From NCBI GenBank assembly GCA_018714105.1, contig DVNW01000008.1, forward strand, positions 1 through 64,000: a stretch of DNA of 64,000 nt, written 5' to 3'. Position numbers and translations under genes: made by a program. Every line of letters starts with the position of its first letter. Position 1 is the stretch's first letter. Under the pieces are notes generated by a model that saw only the letters and a list, made by a program, of their open reading frames with translations, searched no databases and was not told where the DNA came from. This stretch comes from Candidatus Faecicola pullistercoris. Lineage in GTDB: Bacteria > Bacillota > Clostridia > Christensenellales > CAG-917. This document shows, piece by piece, positions 36,631 to 46,825 of this stretch.

Positions 36631-37302
36631 ATGGCTTTTTGGAACAATAACGACGACAGACGCAGGCGCGAAGCGGCCGAAAACGGCAGACAGTCCGATT
36701 ACGATTTTACCGCCGACGACAGTTTTGCCGACAGAAGTTTCATGCGCGGAGGGTTTAACCCCGCGCCCGATTACAATTCGCGCAGCCGTTCCAGAAGACT
36801 TACCGACCTTCCGCCCGTTTACGGCGGCAATATGGAGGAACTTCCCCCTATAAGGCAGGACTCTTCTTACGGCAGGTTCGACGAGGCCGCCAGGCCTCAA
36901 CGGCAGGTAAATCCTCCCGTTCAGCCTGTTTCTTCCTCGTACGGTTACAGGCCTTCGTCTGCGCAGTACAGGCCCGAACCCGCGCCGCAGGACCCTCCGC
37001 ATACTTCGGTTTCCATAGCGGGAGGCGAAAGCAGCAAAGTCGTAATATTTGCCCCCAAAACCTATAACGACGTTCAGACTCTTATCGATTATCTCAAACG
37101 CAGCGAGCCCGTTATTATAGATTTTGCCAAAATCAGCGGCGATTCCGCGCAGAGAATACTCGATTTCATGAGCGGCGCAGTATATGCGCTCAGCGGCAGC
37201 ATGCAACGGATAAGTCAGACGATTTTCCTGCTGACGCCCGCAAATCTGCAGATAACCGTGCCCGTTGAACAGCTTAAAAAGAATCTGGAAAAGAAAAGAT
37301 GA
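36631..37302 (+). CDS. sepF: Cell division protein SepF with long disordered linker
   Basis: A 223-residue SepF, which tethers FtsZ to the membrane. The first residues (MAFWNNNDD) may be a weak amphipathic membrane anchor. Residues about 15-130 form an Arg/Pro/Ser/Tyr-rich unstructured linker, longer than the usual one in proteins of about 150 residues. The SepF core starts near VVIFAPKTYNDVQTLID, with GAVYALSGSMQRISQTIFLLTP near the end. An AGGAGGAG site precedes the ATG. It is cotranscribed with yggS and overlaps lspA by 4 bp. Confidence 0.9.
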   Translation: MAFWNNNDDRRRREAAENGRQSDYDFTADDSFADRSFMRGGFNPAPDYNSRSRSRRLTDLPPVYGGNMEELPPIRQDSSYGRFDEAARPQRQVNPPVQPVSSSYGYRPSSAQYRPEPAPQDPPHTSVSIAGGESSKVVIFAPKTYNDVQTLIDYLKRSEPVIIDFAKISGDSAQRILDFMSGAVYALSGSMQRISQTIFLLTPANLQITVPVEQLKKNLEKKR

Positions 37303-37808
37303 TAATATTGTTTGAAATACTTTTGCTTGTCGGCATAGTGCTTCTCGACCTTTCGTCAAAAGCGCTTATGGTTAATCTGCTAGAAGTGGAAAACCATTAC
37401 GGCGACAGGGTCATAACCGTAATAAAAGGCGTACTGTCGTTCGATTACGGCGAGAACACGGGCGCAGGTTTCGGTATATTTCAGGGCAACGCTAAACTGC
37501 TTGCCTGGGTAACGCTTATATTTATGCTCGCGATAGCGGGATACCTGTTCTTTTACCGCAAGGACCATACCTTATTAAGGCTCGCGCTGTTTTTCGTGCT
37601 CGGCGGGGGATTGGGAAATCTTGTGGACAGGTTCTCGCTCGGATACGTCAGGGATTTTATAAGGTTCGATTTTATAGATTTCCCCGTATTCAACCTTGCC
37701 GATACTTTTATCACTTTCGGCGGCGTTATGCTGGTGGCGTACGCGGTACTCGTTCTGCCCGGAGAAATAAAGGCGGAAAAGCGGGCAAAAGAAAAATCGG
37801 ACGGATAA
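37299..37808 (+). CDS. lspA: Lipoprotein signal peptidase (signal peptidase II)
   Basis: A 169-residue membrane aspartyl protease cutting prolipoprotein signal peptides, with four hydrophobic spans. The catalytic aspartates lie in LGNLVDRFSLGYVRDFI and FNLADTFI. It starts inside the sepF stop (ATGA). rluD follows with 1 bp between, the usual lspA-rluD pairing. Confidence 0.93.
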   Translation: MIILFEILLLVGIVLLDLSSKALMVNLLEVENHYGDRVITVIKGVLSFDYGENTGAGFGIFQGNAKLLAWVTLIFMLAIAGYLFFYRKDHTLLRLALFFVLGGGLGNLVDRFSLGYVRDFIRFDFIDFPVFNLADTFITFGGVMLVAYAVLVLPGEIKAEKRAKEKSDG

Positions 37809-37809
37809 T

Positions 37810-38718
37810 ATGCGCAGAGAAGTTCGGGCGACCGAGGGCCAAAGGCTGGACGTGTTCCTTTCGACGGAACTCGGGCTTACGCGCTCTCGTGTCAAAAACC
37901 TTATTGAGGACGGCCGCGTAACCGTAAACGGTAAAGAGGTAAAAGCGGGATATATGCTCAGAAACGGCGAGACCGTAGCGGCCGATATACCCGAAGACAA
38001 GCCTCTAGAAGCGGTGGCTCAGGATCTGCCGGTCAATATAGTGTATCAGGACGAGGACTTTGCCGTTATCGACAAGGAACAGGGTATGGTTGTACATCCT
38101 GCGGCAGGCAACCGCGACGGCACCCTGGTAAACGCGCTTTTAGCGCGCCTTGACAACTTAAGCTCCATAAACGGGGTTGTCAGGCCGGGTATAGTTCACC
38201 GTCTGGATAAAATGACGTCGGGTCTGCTGGTTGTGGCAAAGAACGATGCCGCTCACAAATCGCTTGCGGCTCAGATTGCCTCGAAGGAAGCGGAAAGACG
38301 ATATATCGCCCTTGTGGACGGTAACGTCAGAGAGGACGAAGGGAAAATAGAAGCCTCTATTGCCCGAAGCAGAAAAGACCGTAAAAAAATGGCGGTTGAC
38401 AGCGAGGGTAAAAAGGCGGTTACTCTGTACAGGGTGCTCGAAAGGCTTGGAAAATACACTCTGGTCGAGTTCAGCCTCAAAACGGGACGAACGCATCAGA
38501 TAAGGGTACATTGCAAACATATCGGACATCCCGTAGTGGGGGACGAAACGTACGGCGGCAGCAACGCTTTTAAGCTGAAAGGTCAGTTGCTTCACGCTTA
38601 TCGACTTTCGTTCGACCATCCGACGACGGGGGAGCGAAAGGTGTTTGATTCGCCTTTGCCGGCATACTTTACCGAGGTGTTAAAAAAACTTAATTCAGCA
38701 TATACTAACAACAAATGA
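37810..38718 (+). CDS. RluA-family 23S rRNA pseudouridine synthase (RluD-like)
   Basis: A 302-residue enzyme with an N-terminal S4 RNA-binding domain (RLDVFLSTELGLTRSRVKNLIEDGRV) and a catalytic domain carrying HRLDKMTSGLLV, whose Asp is the nucleophile. The GRTHQIRVHCKHIGHPVVGD block is diagnostic. It pairs with lspA as in most Firmicutes. Confidence 0.92.
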   Translation: MRREVRATEGQRLDVFLSTELGLTRSRVKNLIEDGRVTVNGKEVKAGYMLRNGETVAADIPEDKPLEAVAQDLPVNIVYQDEDFAVIDKEQGMVVHPAAGNRDGTLVNALLARLDNLSSINGVVRPGIVHRLDKMTSGLLVVAKNDAAHKSLAAQIASKEAERRYIALVDGNVREDEGKIEASIARSRKDRKKMAVDSEGKKAVTLYRVLERLGKYTLVEFSLKTGRTHQIRVHCKHIGHPVVGDETYGGSNAFKLKGQLLHAYRLSFDHPTTGERKVFDSPLPAYFTEVLKKLNSAYTNNK

Positions 38719-38731
38719 AGGAGCGCATCTT

Positions 38732-39343
38732 ATGAGCAAAAAAATTAAGAAAGCGGAAGAAGAGATAATCGAAGTACCCGCAACCGAGCAAGCGGCCGCC
38801 GACGAAGCGGCAGAAACCGAACAGGCCGAGGCTATAACCGAAGTCGCGGAGGAAAAGGAAGAAATCAAAGAGGAAATCAAAACCGAAGAGGTTGAAGAAA
38901 TCAAAGAAGCCGAAGCGGCAGAAACGGCCCCCGAAGAGATTTCCGAGCCCGTTGCGGACGAGGAAGCAAAGGCGGAAGAAAATCCCGAAGTTATCGAATA
39001 TAAGCCCGTTCAGCAGGACGTGCCCGTTAAAAAACGCAGCAAGCTCCTTGTAACGGCAAGTTATTTCGCTCTTATGCTGGGCGTGGTCATGCTTGTTCTC
39101 GATTTCGTAAAAATAGATTTCGTTACCTATATTTCCAACTTTATGACCTACGGTATACTTGCCATAGTCGCTTATCCTTTTATAAAGGGTAAAAAGAAGG
39201 GCTGGATGATAGCCTATATAGTGGCCGTAGTGCTTCTTGCCGCCTTCACGCTTATACCTTTTATAATGGATATAGTAAAAGCCACCTCGGACGGCGGCGA
39301 GGCTAAAAACATCGTAAGCCTTATAAACGGCGTAACGCTGTAA
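38732..39343 (+). CDS. Membrane protein with a very acidic N-terminal half
   Basis: A 203-residue protein I do not recognise. Residues 1-90 are extremely rich in Glu and Ala (repeats of EE-I/V-K-E type) and look disordered or helical. A basic KKRSK stop precedes three predicted membrane spans: ASYFALMLGVVMLVLDFV, a short one near MTYGILAIVAYPFI, and MIAYIVAVVLLAAFTLIPF. AAGGAG lies before the ATG. It is probably cotranscribed with rluD and ends at a terminator. Confidence 0.75.
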   Translation: MSKKIKKAEEEIIEVPATEQAAADEAAETEQAEAITEVAEEKEEIKEEIKTEEVEEIKEAEAAETAPEEISEPVADEEAKAEENPEVIEYKPVQQDVPVKKRSKLLVTASYFALMLGVVMLVLDFVKIDFVTYISNFMTYGILAIVAYPFIKGKKKGWMIAYIVAVVLLAAFTLIPFIMDIVKATSDGGEAKNIVSLINGVTL

Positions 39344-39360
39344 AAGCGATATAAAGTATA

Positions 39361-39387
39361 TAATCCGACGGAAATTCCGTCGGATTA
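39361..39387. terminator. Bidirectional terminator between convergent genes
   Basis: TAATCCGACGGAA-a-TTCCGTCGGATTA, a long perfect stem followed by TTTT on the plus strand, serving the membrane gene and possibly rqcH. Confidence 0.85.
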
Positions 39388-39412
39388 TTTTATAAAAAGA
39401 CCTAATTTATAA

Positions 39413-41116
39413 CTATTCGTCTTTTTGAGCGGGTAGAGAAGGGATGACCGTAACGGTTTTATAATCGGTATAATTGACCATGCCCGGCAGTCCTCCGGGG
39501 ATTTTTCTTACGTTGCGTCGAACGGTGTAGTCCACTTCCGCTTTTCCGTTGTCCGCGGCTTCTGACAGTGCGGCGGCTATGGCTGCGGCCTTGACGATAA
39601 TTTCCTCGGACGGGTTTTCGGCGAAAATTATTACGTGGCTTCCGTGGTAGTTTTTGACGTGCAGCCAGATATGGTTTCTGTCCGCCGTCCTGAACGTAAG
39701 CTCTTCGTTCTGAATATTGTTTTTGCCGGCAACGACTTTGACGCCGTCGATGAAAAATTCGAGAGGGCGCGCGGCCTGTTCTCTTATTTTGGACGAAGGC
39801 TTTTTCACGGCTTTTAAAGCTCCTATTCCGACAAGCTCCTTTTCCAGTTCGGCCGCCGCCGCGCGGTCGTCGCAGGTTTTCAGGTACAGTTTAAGCGACT
39901 TTACGTAATCGAGATTTTTTTCGCATTCCGCTTTCATCGCGGTCAGGTTGGTTCGGGTACGCTTTAATTTGTTGTATTTTCTGAAATAGTCTGCGGCGTT
40001 CTGTTGCGGCGTATGATTTTCATCAAGCGGAATGCTCACGACAGGGCATGATTCATCATAGTAGTTTTGGACTTCGGCAGAGGTATCGCCTTTTTTCAGA
40101 CGGTAGAAATTTGCTGTTAAAAGTTCGCCGTAAAGTCGGTAGAGCTCCATATTCTCGCACTCTTCGAGTTTTTTGGCATAATCGCCGAGCTTTTTATTCA
40201 GCTTGTTTTCGTAACGGACGGCCGCGGTTACAAGGTGCGAGGTAAGCTGTTTGTTTGCGCGCTGTCGGCGGGATAGTTCGAAATGTCTTTCCACTGCCTC
40301 GCTCAGGCTTTTTCTTGAATGAAAATTTCCGCCGAGGGAAAGGTACGGCATAGCGAAAAAGTCTGCGTCGCCGTCGGAATTGCAGGGGCAGTACGATTGA
40401 CTTTCGTAAATACCGTCGAACTCCTTCGCCGTTCGTATTACGGAGTTTATTACTTCTTCCGTCGGGTTGCAGCAGTCGTAACCCGCGCGAAGCAGAAGTT
40501 CGTTGACCGTAATCCGGCTGACGCCGTTGATTCGGCGGGTAAGCAGGGAGGCAATATCGCCTCCGTCGTTATCCGACAGCAGTTTTTTTATTCCTTCTCC
40601 GTCGGAAAGAGCCGTTTTATCAGGTTGGGAGGGGATAACGTAAATGGCGCCGCTTATAATGCCGCGCTTTCCTTCGTCGAAAGAAATGCGTTTGATTGCG
40701 TCCGATATGCGCCCGTCCGACGTAACCAGAACGATATTGCTGTATCTGTTCATTATCTCGACGTACAGTCTGTATTCGGCCTTGTCTTTAAGCTCGGTAC
40801 GGCCGCTGAGTTTTATTTCCACGACTCTGTCGTCCAGCGTGCGTATATTATCTATCGCAAAGCCCGAAATATGCTTTCTCAGATGCATGCAGAAAGCGGG
40901 CGCGGTTGCCGGATTCGGTCGTTTGTCGGTAGCGAGATGAATGCGCGGCGCCTCGGGATTGGCACTGATCAGCAGGGTATAATTGTTGCCGAACGCCCTG
41001 ATGTGCAAGCGTATTTCGTCCTTTTCTGGCTGGGTGATCTTGTCTATTTTACCGCCTTTCAGCGCGTCGTTCAGTTCGGCGGCAAGCGGTTTTAATGTAA
41101 ATAAATCGGACGGCAT
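39413..41116 (-). CDS. rqcH: RqcH/NFACT family ribosome quality control protein
   Basis: A 567-residue NFACT protein (older name fibronectin-binding protein A). RqcH binds stalled 50S subunits and recruits Ala-tRNA to add C-terminal alanine tails. The N-terminal NFACT-N fold starts DLFTLKPLAAELNDAL, followed by helix-hairpin-helix and coiled-coil parts (LKRTRTNLTAMKAECEKN). The NFACT-R domain has RTADRNHIWLHVKNYHGSHVII and KVRRNVRKIPGGLPGMVNY-like residues. AGGAG lies in front of the ATG and a strong promoter 27 bp upstream. It is divergent from the tig-clp run, another protein quality control unit. Confidence 0.93.
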   Translation of the reverse strand: MPSDLFTLKPLAAELNDALKGGKIDKITQPEKDEIRLHIRAFGNNYTLLISANPEAPRIHLATDKRPNPATAPAFCMHLRKHISGFAIDNIRTLDDRVVEIKLSGRTELKDKAEYRLYVEIMNRYSNIVLVTSDGRISDAIKRISFDEGKRGIISGAIYVIPSQPDKTALSDGEGIKKLLSDNDGGDIASLLTRRINGVSRITVNELLLRAGYDCCNPTEEVINSVIRTAKEFDGIYESQSYCPCNSDGDADFFAMPYLSLGGNFHSRKSLSEAVERHFELSRRQRANKQLTSHLVTAAVRYENKLNKKLGDYAKKLEECENMELYRLYGELLTANFYRLKKGDTSAEVQNYYDESCPVVSIPLDENHTPQQNAADYFRKYNKLKRTRTNLTAMKAECEKNLDYVKSLKLYLKTCDDRAAAAELEKELVGIGALKAVKKPSSKIREQAARPLEFFIDGVKVVAGKNNIQNEELTFRTADRNHIWLHVKNYHGSHVIIFAENPSEEIIVKAAAIAAALSEAADNGKAEVDYTVRRNVRKIPGGLPGMVNYTDYKTVTVIPSLPAQKDE

Positions 41117-41142
41117 ATTTCGTCTCCTGTTTTAATACCATA

Positions 41143-41171
41143 ATTATAGCAAATTGCCGCGCATTTTGCAA
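41143..41171 (-). promoter_or_regulatory. Promoter of rqcH
   Basis: On the minus strand: TTGCAA, 17-bp spacer, TATAAT. Confidence 0.8.
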
Positions 41172-41273
41172 CGGGCGCGAAGGCCTTTGCGGTTTAAGCG
41201 ACGGCTTTTGAAATATGTGAGTTTAAATGGCCGTTTTAAAGTTAATAATGTATCCGTAACCTTGCATAAACTA

Positions 41274-41302
41274 TTGCATTAATGTTTTTTATGTGATATA
41301 AT
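41274..41302 (+). promoter_or_regulatory. Promoter of the tig-clpP-clpX-lon run
   Basis: TTGCAT, 17-bp spacer, TATAAT, 48 bp before the tig ATG. I see no CIRCE or CtsR-type repeat. Confidence 0.75.
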
Positions 41303-41349
41303 ACTATAACTTGAATTATATTATTATGTCTCAGGAGGACAATTTTTAT

Positions 41350-42639
41350 ATGAATTACACTATCGAAAAACTTGAAAACAGCAAGGTTAAATTCGTTATC
41401 GAAACCACCGCAGACGAACTCGAAAGCGCCACGCAGGAAGCATACGAGAAGAATAAACACAAATACGGCGTTGAAGGTTTCAGAAAGGGGCACGTTCCCC
41501 GCAAGGTGCTTGAAAGCGTTTACGGAAAAGGTTTGTTTTACGAGGACGCTCTCGATATAATCTTGCCTAAGTATTTCGATGAGGTTTTGATAAAGGAGCC
41601 CGAAATCGAGCCCGTCGGCAAGCCCGAAGCCGATATTATTGCTTTTGAGGAAACGGGCGTGAAATTCAGCGTTACCGTTGCGGTTAAGCCCGATGTCAAA
41701 CTCGGCAAGTACAAGGGCCTTAAAGTGAAGAAGACGGTTGAGGCGGTAACGGACGAACAGGTAGAGGCCGAACTCAAACTCGCTCAGGACAGACAGGCCA
41801 GGATAGAGGAAGTTACCGAGGACCGTGCCAGCGTGAACGGCGATTTTCTTACCATAGATTTCGAGGGCAAGGTTGACGGCGTTAAATTCGACGGCGGTTC
41901 GGCTCAGGGTTATGACCTCGAACTCGGTTCGGGCACTTTCATACCCGGATTCGAAGAGCAGCTCGTAGGAGTAAAGAAAGGAGACGTAAAGGACGTTAAG
42001 GTTACCTTCCCCAAAGAGTACGGCGCGCAGAACCTGGCAGGAAAAGACGCGGTATTTACGGTAACCGTACACGCTATCAAGGTTAAAGAGCTTCCCGAGC
42101 TCAACGACGAGTTCGCTAAAGACGTAAGCGAATTCGATACTCTCGCCGAATACAAGGAAGACGTTAAAAAGCAGCTTGTGGCCGAGGCCGAAAGCGCGGC
42201 CGAGCAGAAAGTCGAGAACGAGCTTATGGATAAAATAACTCAAAAGTCCGAAGTGGTTATTCCCGACGAAATGGTTGAAAGCCAGATAGACGAACGCATT
42301 CAGGAACTCGAATACCGCCTTATGTATCAGGGAATGAAGCTGGACGACTACTGCAAGATGATTAACACCGACGTCGCCAAAATAAGGGAAGACTATAAAG
42401 AAAGCGCGGCTCTTTCCGTAAAGACGAGGCTTGTCATGGAAGCGATAATAAAGGCGGAAAATCTTATGCCCACCGAGGATGAAATCAACGAAAAAATCGC
42501 GGATTTCGCAAAGGGAGCCAACAAGTCTGCCGAGGAATACAGAAAACAGATGCACGAGCGTCAGTTAAATTACATAGTAAACAGTATCGCCACAGACAAA
42601 CTTCTGGCCTTTCTCAAATCCAACAACACCGTTCAATAA
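41350..42639 (+). CDS. tig: Trigger factor
   Basis: A 429-residue ribosome-bound chaperone. The ribosome-binding tail GVEGFRKGHVPRKVL holds the FRKG-type signature. A central FKBP-type PPIase domain (GDFLTIDFEGKVDG...SGTFIPGFEEQLVG) and a helical C-terminal domain follow. The ATG at 41350 has AGGAGG; the track start at 41311 lies in the leader. Followed by clpP, the usual tig-clpP-clpX order. Confidence 0.95.
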   Translation: MNYTIEKLENSKVKFVIETTADELESATQEAYEKNKHKYGVEGFRKGHVPRKVLESVYGKGLFYEDALDIILPKYFDEVLIKEPEIEPVGKPEADIIAFEETGVKFSVTVAVKPDVKLGKYKGLKVKKTVEAVTDEQVEAELKLAQDRQARIEEVTEDRASVNGDFLTIDFEGKVDGVKFDGGSAQGYDLELGSGTFIPGFEEQLVGVKKGDVKDVKVTFPKEYGAQNLAGKDAVFTVTVHAIKVKELPELNDEFAKDVSEFDTLAEYKEDVKKQLVAEAESAAEQKVENELMDKITQKSEVVIPDEMVESQIDERIQELEYRLMYQGMKLDDYCKMINTDVAKIREDYKESAALSVKTRLVMEAIIKAENLMPTEDEINEKIADFAKGANKSAEEYRKQMHERQLNYIVNSIATDKLLAFLKSNNTVQ

Positions 42640-42660
42640 CGGCAGGATAAGGAGTATAAT

Positions 42661-43251
42661 ATGATTAACAATCAACTCATACCTTACATCATAGAGCAAA
42701 CCAGCAGGGGCGAGCGCTCCTACGATATATATTCCCGTCTGCTCGAAGACAGGGTGATTTTCCTTACGGGAGAAATAAACGACGCCGTTGCCAACACCGT
42801 GGTGGCGCAGCTTATCTATCTCGAAGGCAAGGACCCGGCGGCGGATATATGCCTTTATATAAACAGCCCCGGCGGCAGCGTAACCGCGGGCATGGCGATT
42901 TACGATACGATGAACTATATCAAACCGGACGTAAGTACCATATGTATAGGCATGGCGGCTTCCATGGGTGCCTTTCTGCTTTCGTCGGGCGCGAAGGGTA
43001 AGAGATTCTGCCTGCCCAACAGCGAAGTTATGATTCATCAGCCCCTGGGCGGCGCGCAAGGTCAGGCCAGCGATATTGCCATCGTGGCGGACCAGATTAT
43101 GAAAACCAAAAACAAACTTAACAGAATTCTAGCCTCAAATACCGGGCAGTCGCTTGAAAAAATTCAGGCCGATACGGACAGGGATTTCTATATGTCCGCC
43201 GAGGAGGCCAAAAGCTACGGTATCGTTGACGGCGTATATTATTCCAGATAA
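42661..43251 (+). CDS. clpP: ATP-dependent Clp protease proteolytic subunit
   Basis: A 196-residue serine protease forming the ClpXP chamber. The catalytic triad is visible: Ser in [11 protein letters not shown], His in VMIHQPLGG, Asp in [18 protein letters not shown] precedes the ATG. clpX follows 11 bp later. Confidence 0.96.
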   Translation: MINNQLIPYIIEQTSRGERSYDIYSRLLEDRVIFLTGEINDAVANTVVAQLIYLEGKDPAADICLYINSPGGSVTAGMAIYDTMNYIKPDVSTICIGMAASMGAFLLSSGAKGKRFCLPNSEVMIHQPLGGAQGQASDIAIVADQIMKTKNKLNRILASNTGQSLEKIQADTDRDFYMSAEEAKSYGIVDGVYYSR

Positions 43252-43262
43252 CGAGGTGCAAA

Positions 43263-44513
43263 TTGGATAGAATTTCAGGTCATTTAAGATGTTCCTTCTG
43301 CGGCAAAAGCGAGGACGAAGTCGAAAGGCTTATATCGGGTCCGGACGGGGTAGCGATATGCGACGCGTGCGTGGAACTTTGCAACGATATAATCAATTCG
43401 GCTTACGACGACGAACAGGCCTCTTCTGCGGGGTCCGTTACCCTTTACACGCCGCAGGAAATCAAAGCCAAACTCGACGAGTATATCGTCGGGCAGGATA
43501 ACGCCAAAAAGGTTTTGTCCGTTGCGGTATACAATCACTATAAGCGCATAGGCAAAAAGGCCGCAACCGACCGGTCCGACGAGGACGTCGTGCTTGAAAA
43601 AAGCAACGTGCTCGTGCTGGGACCTACGGGAAGCGGTAAGACCTTGCTTGCCAAAACGCTTGCGGACATTCTTAACGTGCCTTTCGCGGTAGCCGACGCG
43701 ACCACGCTTACCGAAGCCGGCTACGTTGGCGAAGACGTGGAAAATATCCTGCTTAAACTGATCAACGCCGCGGGCGGCGATATAGCCCGCGCCGAAAAGG
43801 GTATCGTATACGTGGACGAGATAGACAAAATCGCACGCAAGTCCGAAAACGTGTCCATCACGCGCGACGTATCCGGCGAAGGAGTACAGCAGGCGCTTCT
43901 TAAAATTATCGAAAGCACGGTGGCAAGCGTTCCTCCGCAGGGCGGGCGCAAGCATCCTCAGCAGGAGTGTTATCAGATAGATACCACTAATATTCTGTTT
44001 ATATGCGGAGGGGCGTTCGTAGGACTGGACAAAATTATAAACAAGCGTAAGGAAGGCGGAGCTCTGGGCTTCGGCAAGGATATCAAGACCGACGAGAAGT
44101 TCAAATATTCTCAGCTTATCGGCCAGATTCAGCCCGACGACCTTATCAACTTCGGCCTTATTCCCGAATTCGTGGGCAGGTTGCCTATCGTCGTTGGCCT
44201 TGACGAGCTTGACGAAGAAGCCCTGGTTAAAATACTGTCCGAGCCTAAAAACGCTCTTGTAAAACAATATAAGAGGCTTTTGTCCATGGATAACGTGGAT
44301 CTCGAATTCGAGGACGACGCTCTTATCGCGGTTGCGCGCAAGGCTATCAAGCTCAACACCGGCGCGAGAGGCCTGAGGTCTATTCTCGAAAACACCATGC
44401 TCGATATAATGTACAAGATACCCGACGACAAATCCATCGCCAAAGTCGTTATAACGGCAAAAACAATCGAGGGAGAACCGCCTTTAATCGTTCGGGGTAA
44501 AGAGGCGGTATAA
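43263..44513 (+). CDS. clpX: ATP-dependent Clp protease ATP-binding subunit ClpX
   Basis: A 416-residue AAA+ unfoldase. An N-terminal zinc-binding domain ([10 protein letters not shown] and CDACVELC) is followed by Walker A GPTGSGKT, Walker [10 protein letters not shown], and pore and sensor motifs. It starts at TTG, with GAGGTG at good spacing and no better in-frame ATG, suggesting modest initiation. It is cotranscribed with clpP. Confidence 0.95.
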   Translation: MDRISGHLRCSFCGKSEDEVERLISGPDGVAICDACVELCNDIINSAYDDEQASSAGSVTLYTPQEIKAKLDEYIVGQDNAKKVLSVAVYNHYKRIGKKAATDRSDEDVVLEKSNVLVLGPTGSGKTLLAKTLADILNVPFAVADATTLTEAGYVGEDVENILLKLINAAGGDIARAEKGIVYVDEIDKIARKSENVSITRDVSGEGVQQALLKIIESTVASVPPQGGRKHPQQECYQIDTTNILFICGGAFVGLDKIINKRKEGGALGFGKDIKTDEKFKYSQLIGQIQPDDLINFGLIPEFVGRLPIVVGLDELDEEALVKILSEPKNALVKQYKRLLSMDNVDLEFEDDALIAVARKAIKLNTGARGLRSILENTMLDIMYKIPDDKSIAKVVITAKTIEGEPPLIVRGKEAV

Positions 44514-44523
44514 TCGGAATTTT

Positions 44524-46824
44524 ATGTCAAAATATCTCAAATTGCCGTTAATACCTTTAAGAGGATTAACGGTTTTTCCGAACACGACGGTTCATTTCGA
44601 CGTCGCCAGAAAGAAATCGGTTGCCGCAATCGAAGCCGCTACCAAGGAATTCGAGGGCAACCTGCTTTTGGTTTCCCAAAAATCCTCTGAAGACGCCAAT
44701 CCCGCACCGCATCAGATTCACACGGTAGGCGTTCACGCAAATATCGTGCAGATTATCAATATGCCCGAAGGCATACAGCGCGTCGTGATTATCGCCGACA
44801 AAAAAATCAGGCTGGAAGAGTATTGTCAGACTACGCCTTATTATATGGCCGAGTATACTGCCGTTAAGGATAAAAAAAGCAAGACTCTTGCCGCGCAGGC
44901 CTATTTCAGAAAGGCCAAAGAGCTGGTTTCGTCTTTTTCCAAGGTAAACGAAACTCTTAACCGCGACCTTGTTAAAGCAGTTCTCGACGAGGAGGATTAT
45001 ACCTCGTTCTGTTACAGGGCGGCCCAGCTTTGTCTTGTAAAAAATCATCAGCAGTTTCTGGAAATCGACGACCTCGAAGCCAAGTACGAATTTTTAATCG
45101 AGGAAATAAACACCGAAATTCAGCTTGCCAAAATCGAGCGACGCATCAACAATAAAGTGCGTTACAATATCGATAAAGGACAGAAGGAATACTTCCTGCG
45201 CGAGCAGATGAAGGTAATTAACGAGGAACTGGGCGAGGGCGACGACGAGAACGAATATATCGCAAAGATAGACGCGCTTCCCATAGCGGACGAATATAAG
45301 GAAAAGCTTAAAAAGGATTTTCGCAGAAGCAATAATCTGCCGAGTTCTTCGCCCGAGTATTCGCTGACGCGCAACTATCTCGACTATCTGCTCGAACTGC
45401 CGTGGGCAAAGTTCACCGAGGATAACAACAGCCTTAAAAACGCCAGAGCCGTACTCGATAACGACCATTACGGACTGGAAAAAATAAAGGAACGGATAAT
45501 TGAATTTCTTGCCGTAAGGCAGCTTACCGACCATAAAAAGGAGCCTATAATCTGTCTGGTAGGGCCTCCCGGCGTGGGGAAAACGTCAATAGTCAAATCC
45601 ATAGCGTCCGCGCTCGGGCGGAAATATATCAGAATGAGTCTGGGCGGCGTGCACGACGAGGCCGAAATCAGAGGACACCGCCGTACTTACGTCGGCGCGA
45701 TGGCCGGCAGGATAATAGGCGGAATAAGACAGGCAGGCTCGGCAAATCCCGTATTTCTTCTGGACGAAATAGATAAACTGGCAAGCGATTATAAGGGCGA
45801 TCCCGCCAGTGCGCTTCTCGAAGTTCTCGACCCCGAACAGAATAACTCGTTCAGGGACAATTATCTTGAAATACCTTTCGACCTGTCAAACGTAATTTTC
45901 ATAACCACGGCCAATAATCCCGACACGATTCCCGACGCGCTGTACGACCGTATGGAAATTATTGAGATGAGCGGATATACGCCGGACGAAAAGTTTGCCA
46001 TAGCCAAAAAGTATCTGCTTCCCAAACAGGCCGACGCCAACGGCATCAAGCCCGAAAAACTCGAAATTACCGACGACGCGGTAATGTGCGTTATAGAGCG
46101 TTATACTCGCGAAAGCGGAGTGCGGGGGCTTGAAAAACAGATTGCCAAAATAATGCGTAAAGTCGCGCGGAAATTTGTCGAAGAGGGCGACGAGGGCGCC
46201 CTGACGGTACGTTCCGAAAACCTAAAAGAATATCTGGGCGCGCCCGTGTATACGCCGGGCGTTAAAAACCAATCGGACGAAGTAGGCGCCGCTACCGGCC
46301 TGGCCTGGACTTCGGCGGGCGGGGATATACTGACCATAGAAGTCAGCCTCATACCCGGCAAGGGAGAAATACTGCTTACGGGTTCTTTGGGCGACGTGAT
46401 GAAGGAATCTGCCCGTACTGCCATTACTTTCATAAGGGCGCACGCTAAGGATTACGGCATCGAAGACAAGCTCTTTAAAAACAAAGATATTCACATACAC
46501 GTGCCCGAAGGCGCGATACCGAAAGACGGGCCTTCCGCAGGCATTACGATGGCTACGGCGGTGCTTTCGGCTCTTACCGAAAAAGGGGTAAGAAGCGACG
46601 TTGCAATGACGGGGGAGATTACTCTCAGAGGAAAGGTGCTGCCCATAGGCGGACTCAAAGAAAAAACCCTGGCAGCTCAGCGCGCGGGGATAAAAACCGT
46701 TCTGATTCCCGAGGACAACAAAAAGGATATCGACGAAATACCCGAGGGTGTCAGGGAAAGCGTTAATCTCGTGTTCGTCAAAGACATGCCCGGCGTTTTC
46801 AGTAACGCCATAGCGGGGCTGTGA
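44524..46824 (+). CDS. lon: ATP-dependent protease Lon
   Basis: A 766-residue Lon. An N-terminal substrate domain ([23 protein letters not shown]) is followed by the AAA+ module with GPPGVGKTS and FLLDEIDKL, then the protease domain with the catalytic Ser in [12 protein letters not shown] and the Lys in [13 protein letters not shown]. It lies 10 bp after clpX and 1 bp before engB, matching the clpX-lon-engB order of Bacillus. Confidence 0.95.
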   Translation: MSKYLKLPLIPLRGLTVFPNTTVHFDVARKKSVAAIEAATKEFEGNLLLVSQKSSEDANPAPHQIHTVGVHANIVQIINMPEGIQRVVIIADKKIRLEEYCQTTPYYMAEYTAVKDKKSKTLAAQAYFRKAKELVSSFSKVNETLNRDLVKAVLDEEDYTSFCYRAAQLCLVKNHQQFLEIDDLEAKYEFLIEEINTEIQLAKIERRINNKVRYNIDKGQKEYFLREQMKVINEELGEGDDENEYIAKIDALPIADEYKEKLKKDFRRSNNLPSSSPEYSLTRNYLDYLLELPWAKFTEDNNSLKNARAVLDNDHYGLEKIKERIIEFLAVRQLTDHKKEPIICLVGPPGVGKTSIVKSIASALGRKYIRMSLGGVHDEAEIRGHRRTYVGAMAGRIIGGIRQAGSANPVFLLDEIDKLASDYKGDPASALLEVLDPEQNNSFRDNYLEIPFDLSNVIFITTANNPDTIPDALYDRMEIIEMSGYTPDEKFAIAKKYLLPKQADANGIKPEKLEITDDAVMCVIERYTRESGVRGLEKQIAKIMRKVARKFVEEGDEGALTVRSENLKEYLGAPVYTPGVKNQSDEVGAATGLAWTSAGGDILTIEVSLIPGKGEILLTGSLGDVMKESARTAITFIRAHAKDYGIEDKLFKNKDIHIHVPEGAIPKDGPSAGITMATAVLSALTEKGVRSDVAMTGEITLRGKVLPIGGLKEKTLAAQRAGIKTVLIPEDNKKDIDEIPEGVRESVNLVFVKDMPGVFSNAIAGL

Positions 46825-46825
46825 T

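Noticed and set aside
41242-42555. 437-codon minus-strand ORF
   Set aside because: Antisense to trigger factor, Phe/Leu-rich, no ribosome site or motif; shadow ORF.
43284-44267. 327-codon minus-strand ORF opposite clpX
   Set aside because: Shadow of clpX; no motif.
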